From Favolaschia claudopus (taxonomy: Eukaryota; Basidiomycota; Agaricomycetes; Agaricales; Mycenaceae), in assembly GCA_037176885.1 (NCBI GenBank), contig JAWWNJ010000184.1, positions 124,001-188,000 of the forward strand: a stretch of DNA of 64,000 nucleotides. The letters are read 5' to 3'. The position numbers were made by a program, and so were the translations under genes. The notes beneath the pieces were generated by a model, which saw only the letters and a program-made list of their open reading frames with translations, had not been told where the DNA came from and ran no database searches. Positions 34,599 through 45,472 of this stretch are shown one piece after another (within the stretch, counting starts at the first letter, position 1; every line of letters starts with the position of its first letter).

Positions 34599-35012
34599 TG
34601 GTGCGCGTCACTTAGTCACCGCCTCTCCGTGACAACGCCAACTGTGACCCCAGTTTTTGCCCTAATTTTTATTCCTCTTGCAAAACGACTCCTTTTCAAC
34701 AGAGGAACAACTTCCCAAGAGGGATTTCCAAAATTTAAATAATTGAAGGAGCTATAAATTTTCACCCCACCCAATTTGGCAGTATACACCAATTTCGATC
34801 TTGCTGGCCTCCAGAACCCTCAATACGAGGGATATCAAACACCACTCCTATGCCAAACCCAAATTGCGCCAGTAGGTGCATCAAAAGTCCACTCAAAAAG
34901 TCCCCAAATTGGTTGAAATCCAGGCTTCAATAGGGTGTTTTGAAAAAATTTCGGCCTCCGGCCGATTTGGCATTGTAGTGCAAAGGAGGCGGTGACTAAG
35001 TGACGCGCACCA
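34599..35012. mobile_element. TA-flanked MITE with 27-bp inverted ends
   Basis: TGGTGCGCGTCACTTAGTCA plus CCGCCTC is inverted exactly at the right end, and TA flanks both sides (34,597-34,598 and 35,013-35,014). One end of a relative is at 20,899-20,920. Non-coding. Confidence 0.72.
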
Positions 35013-35411
35013 TATAAAGGCGCCAGTACATACTGTACTATTTCATTCAAATCGTTAATCACGCGTCACGCACCCCTCTGTCGATTCGAATTCTCGAGTA
35101 CGTCGGAATTTTGTTCAAATGCTGTTTAAATCAGAAAATCTCTCCGCTACCCAGTACGGATATCTGGGAATTTCTCTCCAATTTCTTTCGTTTGAATCCC
35201 TGTGGATTCTGCAGCTCATGAATATTTTTATGAGAAAACAACGCCGCTCATCACAGCAATCAACGGCCGCCCCGGCGCCGCCCCCAAGGGTTCATATGCA
35301 ATTTTTTGGGGGTGGCATCAGATGGCGCCGCTACTGTGGCCGTGAGAGATCAGGGCTCATGAACTCTCACCCTCTCAATCCGCTCCCGAGATCGCTGCGC
35401 AAAAGCATCCC

Positions 35412-36130
35412 TTGGAGTCGGTCCGCCATACGCCAACCTCAAAGCGGCTGTTCACCGGCATCTCCAAATACGACCCCAACCTCCTCGCTGGTTCCTTCGT
35501 GAAACCGGCATCCAGGCTCCCTCGCAGCCTGGCGTCCCTCCTCATCCAACTCCGCACTGGCCACGTCCTTCTCGCACATCACCTCCACCGCATCGGCAAA
35601 GCCGACCCCCCCATCTGCCCTTGCTGCCGACAAGCCGACGAAGCCGTGCAGCATTTTCTTTTCCGCTGCACCGCCCATCGTGACGCCAGGCGCGAGCTTG
35701 TCTAGGGTCGGTTCTGGTTAAGCTTAACTCACACGCCCGCGATACGCGCGCGCGATTTGACTTGGCATACGTTCGGCCTACAGGTCAGTCAGTCCATAAT
35801 CTCGAGGTAAGCAAGTGAAAATGAACGTACCTAACACGAAACTGGCATAGTTTCGGTCTTTGAAGTCATTAGAAGTCAAGTCAGTATAGATTCCGCGAGG
35901 GCGGACGAGACGCGTCCGTGCTCGCGAAACTCCTAGGCAAGCCGAAGCTCTATCCCCCCCTCTTCCGCTTCCTCGCTCGTACGGGCCGCTTCCACTCCGT
36001 CCACGGCGATCTCCCCCCCGCCCCCGACCCAAAAGCCCCCACGCGACGAGAGTTCGTCAACCAGCTCAGAGTCACCGGCGAGGTTTCCTTCGCCAATTTC
36101 CCCCGCGCCGCCGACCCCTTCCGCATATAA
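35412..36130 (+). pseudogene. LINE (non-LTR retrotransposon) C-terminal fragment
   Basis: The first frame, 35,412-35,705, has the end-of-ORF2 pattern: LPRSLASLLIQLRTGH, HLHRIGKADPPICPCC and EAVQHFLFRC, that is, an RNase H-like tail and a CxxC...HxxxxC knuckle. It is interrupted at about 35,706-35,906 by unrelated sequence. It resumes with LAKLLGKPKLYPPLFRFLAR and TGRFH and ends at a TAA at 36,128-36,130. No RT core or endonuclease is present. From 35,993 onward it lies within the right palindrome arm; the part before that is unique to this side. Confidence 0.72.
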
Positions 36131-37340
36131 CTCGCCCACCCGCCCGCGCAGCCCCAGCGAGAACGCAGTGACCCAGTCCTACGACCCACAAGCCCCCGCC
36201 CCCAAATGATGCCTGAGCCCTCTCACACGTACGTCTTATTTATTTTACTATACTCACAATCGTCCCCTCGAGGGGCTTAGACCCCAACTTACTTTACAAT
36301 CGCGCACTATGCGCATACGTTTATCATCGTCCTCGCGGGCATGATTTTCAGACTACCGATGAATTAACCAAGACTACGTACAGAATAGCTATGAATGTAG
36401 AGTACAGAGGATGCCTACCATGTCTTTAGGAACGCAGGGCAAATAACAAGGATTAAAACTAAAACTAAACTGTCGCTTTATTTGCCAGGCCTGCGGCAGA
36501 CTATTTTCAGATTGTCAGCACCATAAGTACCTCAATAACAGCTCGAATTGAAAGATCAAAGTTGTCGACTTTGTGTGTCCGGCACTGTACGGCGCTCGCC
36601 CACGGTGAACGCTAGAAAAAACGACGAAGTCCATCAGTGACAAGTCACAACCATGGCTGTGGGTCTTTATTCTCTGGGGCAGATCCAATTGGCGAAGAAA
36701 TGCGACGGAGACATAGCTGAAACAACGGAATCAGGTTTACGTTGATGCAAGACAGTATTTTGATCCAAACGCACACGTTAAAGATGAGCTGCAGGATCCA
36801 TTCGATTTTCGAAAATGGCAAATGATTCCAGTCCGCAACAGGAGGATAGACAAGATGGCGGGCCCAGATGATAAAGATCAGGATGGATGCGAGGCAGATT
36901 CCGTCGATGTGAGGCAGATAACGCATTGTGCGGCACATTGCCGCAAAGTGCGGCACTTATGTTATGTCACGGATCATGGTTTCCGACTGTTTTTTCTTTT
37001 TTTTCTGCATTTCTAAATATCCTGGCGCTCACTGCATCCTATTAGGGACCCTCAGAGAGCTGAAAAGTTCGGGGCCATCCAAAGACACCCTCGGAAACCC
37101 ACTGACGGCTTCACTGCAGCAAGAATGCACCGGACCAACACCGGACGCTGAAGGACAGAAAATTGATGGGACTTCCGCAAGGGTCTCTTACGTATGTTGA
37201 TCAGTGCGACCGATCCCACGATCTTCCACCTCTTGATAGTAGCTAAGTTACAAGGCCGTCTTTGTTGCCACGTATCAACCACGTATACTACATACTACTG
37301 CAGGTACACCTTTGTCACCACGATCACTCCCCGGGCCCCC

Positions 37341-38255
37341 ATGGCCGATGCGACAGCGACCCCTATGGCGGATTATCTGGACAAATTGTACGAGAAATAC
37401 GAGGCGGAGAAAGCGTACTACGAGAAGCGCTATAGCAGAAGAAAAAAAGGTATGCGGCACACCAGGATGCAAACACATCCATGTACTCGTATTTCCGCTC
37501 AGTAGGACTTATAGCCCCAACGGCCAGAACAACCCGACCTTCGAACCGCTTCCAAAGCGTCGAGCAAGAGAGCACCAACGGCGAGCTGTTGCAATTACTG
37601 GGTGGCTTCATATATCTCAAGGACGCCCCGTAGATGCCAGGCCTACATCCTGGTCTCCCATCCCGGATGCCGGCAGAGGCGGCCGTGAGATCCCATTGAA
37701 AATTGAGCACGAGATGTCGGACGCATTCATTCCAAGGGTTTGTGCCCCCCTTTGCCGTTTTCTTCCTGCCTGCTTACTGATCCCTTTCTTCCATCCCCCT
37801 GTACGAACATTTTCAACGTCCAGAGAGATCTCTCAAGCAAAGAGGAACTAACCTTTTTTGGTTCCGAGTCTCCGCTCTCCTCTGCTCCTCCAACTCCCTC
37901 GCCCGAGCCAGATGCAGCTCCATCTCCGACTAGCAAGTGCACACGTTGCTCCGCCACCAGCAGTAAATACTGGACAAAAAGCGTTCTGGAGCCGGGCCAC
38001 ATTCGCTGCCGGCCCTGCTATCAATTTGAATGGCGGCACAAGAAACTTCGCCCTCTAGCTTTAGAAAGCCGTCGACGGGGGATACATTCCTTACACTGCG
38101 GAAATTGCCGTTCTGTCTTGCAATCCCGCCATAGGTACCACAGTCAGATGAGGAGCGGAGCCAGGGTGTGCGGATCTTGCCATAGATACGAGATAAACCA
38201 CCACAGAAATAGGCCTTCCAGGCTCATTGCACGGGCAGCCAGACTGGGTTCATGA
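37341..38255 (+). CDS. Protein with two GATA-like zinc fingers, right-arm copy
   Basis: Exons 37,341-37,449, 37,503-37,629, 37,677-37,737 and 37,824-38,255 join in frame (242 residues). Introns are 53, 47 and 86 bp, all GT-AG (donors GTATGC, GTAGAT, GTTTGT). Residues about 10-35 form a charged Tyr/Lys/Glu helix; residues about 110-130 are Ser/Pro/Glu-rich. Fingers CTRC-x19-CRPC and CGNC-x20-CGSC end the protein, each followed by an (L/N)RP as in GATA fingers. The conserved pattern, repeated twice, argues that this is a real coding gene and not a chance frame. It could be host-derived or part of a mobile element; no transposase is next to it except the Tnp2 fragment 4.6 kb away. The protein is the same in the left arm. 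Confidence 0.65.
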
Positions 38256-38878
38256 CAGGCCCTATAAAGATATTTCGTGTTGTGCCACGAATTGAATGTT
38301 CACATTACCAAATGAATGTTCCATACCATGAGTCAGTCAATCCAGAGGATTTTGATCAAATCACCGTGTGCGTCACATTTGGTCACAACACCCAAAATTC
38401 GAGTCCTGACTGGTGCTCTCTCCCTGGTGCAGCAGAATACAGTCGAACCCCTCATAACCCATAGCTCTCGGTGGATGGTCCAGGCTATGGGTTATGGGAG
38501 GGTATGTGTTGATGGGGTGATTACATAATACTTGAATTCGATATTTTATTGAAATAAATATATGTAAACATGACATTTTCCCTGAATCTAGCTTCGGCAA
38601 GGCTTTCTGTGTCATCTTGCAGGTTTCCGCTCAAGCCGAGGCTTCATAGCCGTGGGGGGACCAGCATTGCCGACTAATCCGCTGACATGATTTGTCAAGA
38701 TCCGACGTCCGAGCAGCCAAAATTGCCATTTTGGGGTACTCGCAATTACCAAAAGTAACCGAACTAGGAAGATCCGACTGCGGATGAGACCTTGCTTGTT
38801 CGAAAAGTTGCGATTTTTTAACAGTAGTTATAAGATCATTTTTCGGAAACAAATCAAAGTTGAAGTGGGATTTCCATA

Positions 38879-39112
38879 CTTTTACATGTTTTGCAACTGC
38901 GAAGTGAGAGCATTTTCGAGGTGTTTCGAACGGTGTACACCCAAGTTTATGGCAATGATTGGATCATATCCAAAACGGGTAATTCGTTGGTGTAAACTGC
39001 GAACTCTGAAGTTTTTGAGTCTCATGTGTGAACCCCACAGCTAGAGAGGAGCACACCTGTCGCTGGGTCTTGAACAATTTTTTATGGGGAAGCTTGCTTC
39101 CCCATTCATCGG
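38879..39112. mobile_element. 234-bp insertion with TA target duplication (right arm only)
   Basis: The left arm has CCATATAG where the right arm has CCATA, 234 bp, then TATAG, so a TA was duplicated. Ends are not inverted repeats. About 87 bp of the insert (38,996-39,084) nearly matches arm sequence at 39,926-40,013, and it ends near the palindrome GGGGAAGCTTGCTTCCCC. It may be a deletion derivative of a longer element. Confidence 0.65.
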
Positions 39113-40778
39113 TATAGGGATGCAGATGCTTACAAATGTCCGGATGGCTTGGTAAGCACTGTCCGGGAGTCCTGAGTCCGTGGCCTCGGACTTCGGGAAT
39201 GTCCGTCGGTCACGCAGCTGTCACTTCGGACTGCGCGCCGAAAGCCCGAACCAAATTTGAACCTCTTTGCACGCTTGAACCTTGCTTCCGAGTCAACCAA
39301 ACAGCGATCCAAAAAAACATTTACCAGCTGTAGTATCTGTACAATGTCCTGAATATACATACATTACAACTGCTAAGTATTCTAAATCCAAAATCTAGGG
39401 CCACCAACTTAGGGCTGCCAGTGGGAAGGTCTACAACCAGATTGGATCCCAATTGTTCCCAGAACAGCAGAATGGGAATCTAATGGAGTACCATTAGCAC
39501 GATCACAATTTCCTTTGACCTTGGCCTGGGCCATCTGACTCTCAGTAAGGCAGTTATCGATCTTGGTAAACAAGATTTTGCTCCTGGGTTGTCGTTTGTT
39601 GCGATTTCAAGACTAAAAACATTGAACGGAATATCATTCCGTTCACCTTTTTTACTAGAAAGATTGCAGAAGCCCAATGAAACTACAGTGCGGCAGATGC
39701 TCAGAGTTGATTTGAAGCGGAGAGAGACCTTAGGCCTTAGGTTTCAAACTCAAGACTTACGGATTTGATATCCAGGATATTCTTGCTGAATTTCAGTTTT
39801 TTGAGCCTTTTCAACAGTTGCATGAGTACTTAGAATAGAATAAATGTATTTGGTCTATAGTAATTCAGTAGATTGCATGTACGGACTGAAGCAAGCTTCC
39901 CCTCCTATGTGGACCATTGTCCACCTGCGAACTCTGAAGTTTTTGAGTCTCATGTGTGAACCCCACAGCTAGAGAGGAGCACACGTGTCGCTGGGTCTTG
40001 AACAATTTTTTATTCTCTCGGCCATACCGACACGGCTTGACGCAGGCAATTCGGGAATGATAACTTGCCAATCGGGGCCAGTGGAATAAAATAAATATTC
40101 CTATCAAATCATTGACAGTCAAGCTGAGATAAAATACAAGGGAGGCACAGACACCTTGATTACTGGAAATAGTGCAGTCCTACAATATACTGACTCGCAA
40201 AACCTCAGGATGAATGGTCCGTACAATCTCCAACCGCACGCCGGAACGTGCCGGATGTTGATTAGAATAGTTGATCATGGGAAACTATTTAATATGGAAA
40301 ATGAGCTGATGGATGTCTTGAATGTCGCGCTCACCATGTTCTTTGAGAGCCAGGCCTACAGTGTATGTCTCATCTCCCAGTGCTCACACATTTACACCTG
40401 ACAATTGAAAGCTAACAAAACCAAGAAAGTTGGGAGTCGGTGACTTCCCGCAAGAATGAAAAATTCGGGACGAATTTCTGGCGGTGCCAGTGATGTCGGC
40501 TACGAGTTTTGATGCAACGAAATATTCGAAGTGTGTTTGCTTCCCGCAACACAAAAGATTTATTTATTTGAGTCAAGAGTCACTTCAAGAGCCACCACAG
40601 CAGGGCTTCCCTACCTACCCCTTGCATAGTGGGTGCCCGGACTGTGGGCAAACTGTACCTAGAGCACCATGTAGCATAACTCGGCAATTTCTGCTGCCGA
40701 ATGAAGCCGACATTGGACTTGCCGGCTGCTTGGAATCTGGATGGAGAATGTGAGTCAAGAAGAGGCTTCAAATGGGCG

Positions 40779-42642
40779 CCAGATACCATGCCCACAATTC
40801 TTACAAAACATTCTAATGGTTCTGAGGGAAAATTGGAGGGTAGGCGCGAGGGAGGGGGATGCGGATCAGAAGCATCGCGGAGGATTGCCTGTTTTGGTTT
40901 ATTCGAGCACCGGAAAGTTTAGAAGAGGGGGGGTGACCCCTCTTCCAGATTCTGTGTTTCTAGTATTTAATTCGAACGTTAAGCGAGATCCGAGGACGAT
41001 GGGGTCCTGATGGGAGGACCGGCATCGCGGCGAATATTGTTTAGAACGTCCAAAACATTTATTTATTCTTACGGGAAGTCACCCAGTTCGGACTTCGCCA
41101 TAGAAGTTCGAATTTTTGCCGATAAATAATGCCATAAGTAGTGATTGACAGTGAGAAAGTGAGTATCGTAAATATAACTGCAATTTTTGTCAACTTCGGT
41201 GACCTTCCTAGAGTTTCGAAAACAAAGACGAACAAAAAAACCACAGTCAATGATCACGTCCGGGCGAGTTCAAATTAACGTGCTTACCACTTCGACTGAA
41301 GGCTAACTGAAGGGTAAATGAGTTGTTTGAAAGAGAGGCAGTGAACTGAAGATGAAGGGCTACGTTTTGGAAGAAGGAACATCATTGACATTGACCAAGT
41401 AAAGAGAAGGTTGACGGCGAGGGATAAAGTCACCGGTACACCAGATTTGAATTGCAAGTCTAACGTCCAATTAGTGCGAATACTGGCGGCGAACACATAA
41501 CTGGTGAATAGGCCGAATGGTGGAAGAAAACATATAGCAAACGTCGACGACGCACACATGAATAGCCAAGAAGACGGGCAAGAATGGATGACCAACAGGG
41601 ATGTTGGTTTAAGGACAAGCTGAGAAGATTCCAATGTGATCATGATGATGGAACATGAGTCCGTTCCACTGTGCCGCAGTGGATTTGAACTCAGAAAAAC
41701 AAACTTGGAAAGGAAGAGGTTTGAAGTTGTTGCAAGGATGGCAGAGAAGGGAGCGATAATCCCAAGTAAACAGACTTGGCAGTTGTCTCAAATCGTCGAA
41801 CCCAGAAGCGAAGTAGAAGAGCACGTCACAGCCCAGGCAGCACAGAATTTATCAGCGCAGATAAAGACCGAATGAAGAGTTTGGAGCATGGGAGGATTCC
41901 ACTGAGATCTTGCTGAGATCCTTCTAGCAGTGGCTTATTTGGAACACAGTCACCAGGATCTCAGGTGGGTGAGTACCTCAAGAATAGGTTTACTATCTCA
42001 TGGCTTTGTGTCTGAGAGCTCAGAGCTTGCTGGGCTATCCTCATCCTTCAATGAGGGTACTAAAACAGAGCAAGAAATTGTTGATTTGACATATAAATAA
42101 ACAAACATCGAAAATCAGGGAAAGCCCAATAACTTCGGCGCGTGTTATGTGCAATAGCATATGACCATCCTCCCCCTCTCCCACCAGCTGAACTACAGCC
42201 GTTTTGGAAACAATATACGGGTTTTGATTGAGTGGTGCTCTTTCGTTTGTGCTTACGTTTGTTGACGATTCTGTCATCGGCAAAGCCGGGGGCACCACTT
42301 TTTGGGGCGTTGCCGTACCACATCAAGTGCCGCTGGTCCCTTGTTTTGGCCCTTGCCCGCAAGTCATGGCCCTCTCGAGCTCTGGGCAAGTAGCAGTTGA
42401 GTCTTGATCCTCAGTTCTGTTGACCCCCTGTTTTTTTCCTGGTGTTCTCTGGGTGGCGGAAGCAAAACTCAGATTCGGCTGAAGTGGAGCTGGTGACGGG
42501 AAGCAAAACAAAGGTAAGCACAAATGAATGAGCACCACTCGATCAAAACCCGTATATTGTTTCCAAAACGGCTGTAACTGCTAACTGTATTAGCTGGTCG
42601 CAAGCAAGGCATTTCTAAATTCGGTTACTTTTGGTAATGCCG
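40779..42642. other. 1,864-bp block present only in the right arm
   Basis: Bounded by a shared CG. It contains the 383-bp MITE at 42,194-42,576 and ends in the terminal motif ending CCGAGTA, of which the left arm keeps only CGAGTA. That suggests the left arm lost the block by deletion. A minus-strand frame at 41,284-41,643 has hydrophobic stretches (WLFMCASSTFAICFLPPFG) that might be a membrane-protein relic, but the frame breaks and no family is recognised. Confidence 0.55.
42194..42576. mobile_element. TA-type MITE, 383 bp, with arms of about 64 bp
   Basis: TACAGCCGTTTTGGAAACAA and the following 45 bases return inverted at 42,512-42,576. A second copy lacking its left arm is at 52,103-52,425. 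The central part is nearly the same in both. No coding content. Confidence 0.75.
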
Positions 42643-42911
42643 AGTATGTTCGCTATGGGTTTTCGTCCCAGATGGCTATGGGTTATGCCCAGCGAAAACC
42701 CCGTCTTGGGATATCCTGGGAAATCTTGGATCCTCATATATTTTCTTGCCATCATCTTGGCTCGTCTTGCTTGCATACGAATCCTGTATATTCAGCGCTG
42801 TTCCGTCAATTACAATATTTTTTCGCTGAGTGTAATGCTTGCCCTGAGAAATTTGATGTCAGCGACAACTTCTCTCGCTCTCTTACTACACGTACCACGA
42901 CCAACCCTGCT

Positions 42912-43677
42912 ATGGCTTCTTCGTCAACGCAAGAGCCACCGGACGGATATGAGTGGTGTTATTGCGACCATACCTGCGGCATGCATGGTAAACCAGTAAA
43001 ACCAAGAACACTCCAGAAACACTGGCAACGAACGAAAGACAATGAAGCTATTTTGCAACGCAATCCTGTCTGTGTCTTGTCTGCTGGAGTCTAGTGCCTG
43101 TCATTTACACATACTCGAAGCGCTGGATACGATGTTGGCTCGAATTTCTTAGGTCCGTCCACTTCCCGCTCACAGGACCTGGCGAGTTCTTCGCAAAACA
43201 TTGACGGCAGCGACAACGACGACGACACGGATCAAGACGCAAGAATGACCTCTCCGGATGGTGTGCAGAATGGTGGGGACGATGATTCTGATGCGGGGGG
43301 AGGAGGAGATTATGATATGGTGCGTTCTCAATTATTTTGTTCCACCTTGATTTCGAAAACCTCAACCAATATACGCATTGTAGGACTTCGATGATCCCAC
43401 TGTGAATCGTGCAGCTAGCCCTAATATATTCTCTGACCCACCACATCACCTGAGAGACCAGAATAACACCCCCGACACCCCACCCAATATTGACTCACCG
43501 CGTTCGGCGTCTCCTGATGGCGACCACGATGCTCGAAGCAACTGAGGCAACTCTCCAAGCAATCCAGATACCGGAAGCGACGGCGGATATCGTTCCGATG
43601 ACCCAGACGACACACCTGACATCCCCCAGTCAGCAATCTCAGATATCGCCATTGCCCAGAAATTTATTGAACTATTA
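42912..43677 (+). pseudogene. Tnp2 (CACTA-type) transposase N-terminal fragment, right copy
   Basis: Starts at ATG 42,912 (MASSSTQEPPDGYEWCYC), with the Cys cluster CYCDHTCGMHGKP and RTLQKHW. An acidic region follows (SDNDDDTDQDARMTSP...). An intron is likely at 43,321-43,382 (GTGCGT...TTGTAG), followed by DFDDPTVNRAASPNIFSD. After a frame change near 43,545 comes PDIPQSAISDIAIAQKFIEL, the usual start of the Tnp2 domain. There the gene is cut by another element (GCCTGTTTGCGATGC at 43,676). The catalytic part is absent, so it cannot move itself. Part of the N-terminus is mirrored in the left arm. Confidence 0.68.
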
Positions 43678-43712
43678 GCCTGTTTGCGATGCAGCCATTG
43701 AATGGCTAATGG

Positions 43713-44167
43713 TAGACTCGTCACCAGTCTGCTACGCAAGGCCGACAAATGTGGCGAGCACGTCGGGCGTAGCAGACTGGTAACTCTCGGGGACATGCCA
43801 AAGGGCTGTCGCGGAGTTTCAAAAATTTGAGTGGTGCCGGCTATTCGGCGAGTGATGCGACCGCGTCAAAACTGTGTGACATTCTGTGACTCAGCCATTT
43901 CTCGACCGTCAATTCCTTTACCTATTGCGTCGAAAACACTGAATTAAATAGCTAGATATATAGCAATGTTGTATAAGAGTGTATTGTAGTACTTTTTGAA
44001 GCGTAAATATATATTTAGAGGGGGAAAAGGAACAGATTGATGGGGCCTACCCAAATTTTTGAAACTCCGCGACAGCCCTTTGGCATGTCCCGAGAGTTAC
44101 CAGTCTGCTACGCCCGACGTGCTCGCCACATTTGTCGGCCTTGCGTAGCAGACTGGTGACGAGTCTA
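43713..44167. mobile_element. Mutator-like MITE, 455 bp, 9-bp target duplication
   Basis: Ends TAGACTCGTCACCAGTCTGC and its inverse, with arms of about 117 bp differing by one indel. It is flanked by GGCTAATGG at 43,704-43,712 and 44,168-44,176. The host repeat occurs uninterrupted at 51,345 onward with a single GGCTAATGG (51,367-51,375), a natural empty site. Long arms and 9-bp duplication are the Mutator (MULE) signature. A subterminal inverted pair (GTCTGCTACGC / GCGTAGCAGAC) lies in each arm. Confidence 0.9.
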
Positions 44168-44176
44168 GGCTAATGG

Positions 44177-45198
44177 CTAAATAAGTGTCCAGATTCCGGC
44201 GTATTGACAAAAGATACCTCCGGTTCGAGTATCCAAATTTTATTCCAGGCAGCTCTTCTTGACTTCTAAGCGAGAAATCTTCTATCGTACTTAGTTACTA
44301 GTAATCTCTCGCTCACACCACCATTTATTCGTTTTACAGTTTACTACCCTAATTAAAAGTTGCTAGATTGTTGCTAGCTTTACACGTGATACAAAACGCT
44401 GGAGAGTTCATCATCTCTTGGGTGCAGAACCTATCCTTCGAGCAAGCAAGGTGCCTTACGACGTAGTCGGAGCTTCCTAGTCCCTTAAAAAATTTGAGCC
44501 AAAACATCACGTCAACAAAATGCTTATAAGTCTGGCCACAACACCATATTGACAAATGTAAGACCACCAAACTGTAGCTAATTGGCATATCTATGATTTG
44601 ATGGAGCAGATTTGGCCAATATTTCCTTGTTGAAAAGATGTAATCTTTCCAAACAAGGCAACCCATTATGAAAAGCTTCCAAACTCGTTTTCGACGCGTT
44701 TGAGCGCATCTTGCGAAAAATAAGGCGGAGATTTGGCGGATTATCTAAGCTTACGTACACACTACACGTGATATATCCGTGACTATAGACGCGACGCGAC
44801 GCGCCGAATTAGCATCAAAATACCTTGTTTAACGCTAGGAAGGTGTGATTGCCTCATAATGAGCTAGCAAAGCGTTATGCTCTGTTGGTTCATAAACATC
44901 CAATGTATTTCCATGAACTTAACACAAACAGAATTCAGACACGGAATTTAGGGTCAGATCATAGATGTGTATTGACATTCACCTATATTTGAATGGTGAG
45001 CACAACAAAGCCTCTCTCACTGAACAACGAAAAACACCTGGCAACCTTAAATATCGGACTTATAGACTATTGGGATACTAAGCACCTTTTTGAGGTACTT
45101 GCTGGAATCACCAACTCAAAACAAAACATTGCATGCCATGCCCATACCATGGAAGTCGTAGAGAAAATGATTTAGAGGAGCCCCGTATCACTTAAAGT
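44177..45198. other. No gene seen
   Basis: 44,177-44,266 is the remainder of the element into which the MULE-MITE jumped (compare 51,376-51,465). The rest is AT-rich with no frame recognised. Confidence 0.45.
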
Positions 45199-45262
45199 TG
45201 TTTGAGTTTGAAATTCCGCTCTAAAAAGCCAAATTCCGGTTACTTTTGGTCACACCGAGTAT
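45199..45262 (+). repeat. Recurrent terminal motif, copy at the copia LTR
   Basis: Near-identical to 96-158 (GAAATTCCGCTCTAAAAAGC, then CGGTTACTTTTGG, then CCGAGTA). It cuts into the copia LTR. Confidence 0.65.
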
Positions 45263-45472
45263 ATACCTGATAGAATACAGTAAGTATAAACTACCAGGAG
45301 AATCAGTAAGCTGTAAGGACAGTGCACATACCTCAGTCGTGGAGGAAACGACTGAGGAATGTGACGGTGACACAAAGCTACATAAGGAATGTGTGACGCG
45401 TAACGGAACGGATTGCGAGTTGGAGAATGTAAGGTATGTACGGTAAATGGAAGAGAAATAAATACTTCAACA
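45263..45472 (-). mobile_element. Partial 3' LTR of the copia element
   Basis: On the minus strand a polypurine tract (AGGGGGAG, 45,473-45,480) is followed by TGTTGAAGTATTT, the expected LTR start. The LTR contains a strong hairpin at 45,332-45,358 (CCTCAGTCG..CGACTGAGG). It is cut at 45,262 by the terminal motif. Confidence 0.65.

Larger units (their letters stand above)
35993..43370. repeat. Giant inverted repeat, right arm (7,378 bp)
   Basis: Inverted copy of 22,250-27,527 with two extra blocks: 38,879-39,114 (236 bp) and 40,779-42,642 (1,864 bp). Arithmetic closes exactly: 5,278 + 236 + 1,864 = 7,378. The outer edge at 43,370 lies inside an intron of the Tnp2 gene, which continues beyond it only on this side. 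Confidence 0.93.

Noticed and set aside
37312..37851. Single-exon reading of the GATA-like gene region (179 codons)
   Set aside because: It mixes frames across introns; the four-exon model gives consistent splice sites and the paired zinc fingers.
41284..41824. Pheromone-receptor-like membrane protein on the minus strand
   Set aside because: A few hydrophobic segments but no receptor signature, and stops break the frames; left as unassigned.
43713..44167. The long hairpin as a microRNA or RNA gene
   Set aside because: A 9-bp target duplication and an empty site show that it is a transposon insertion.
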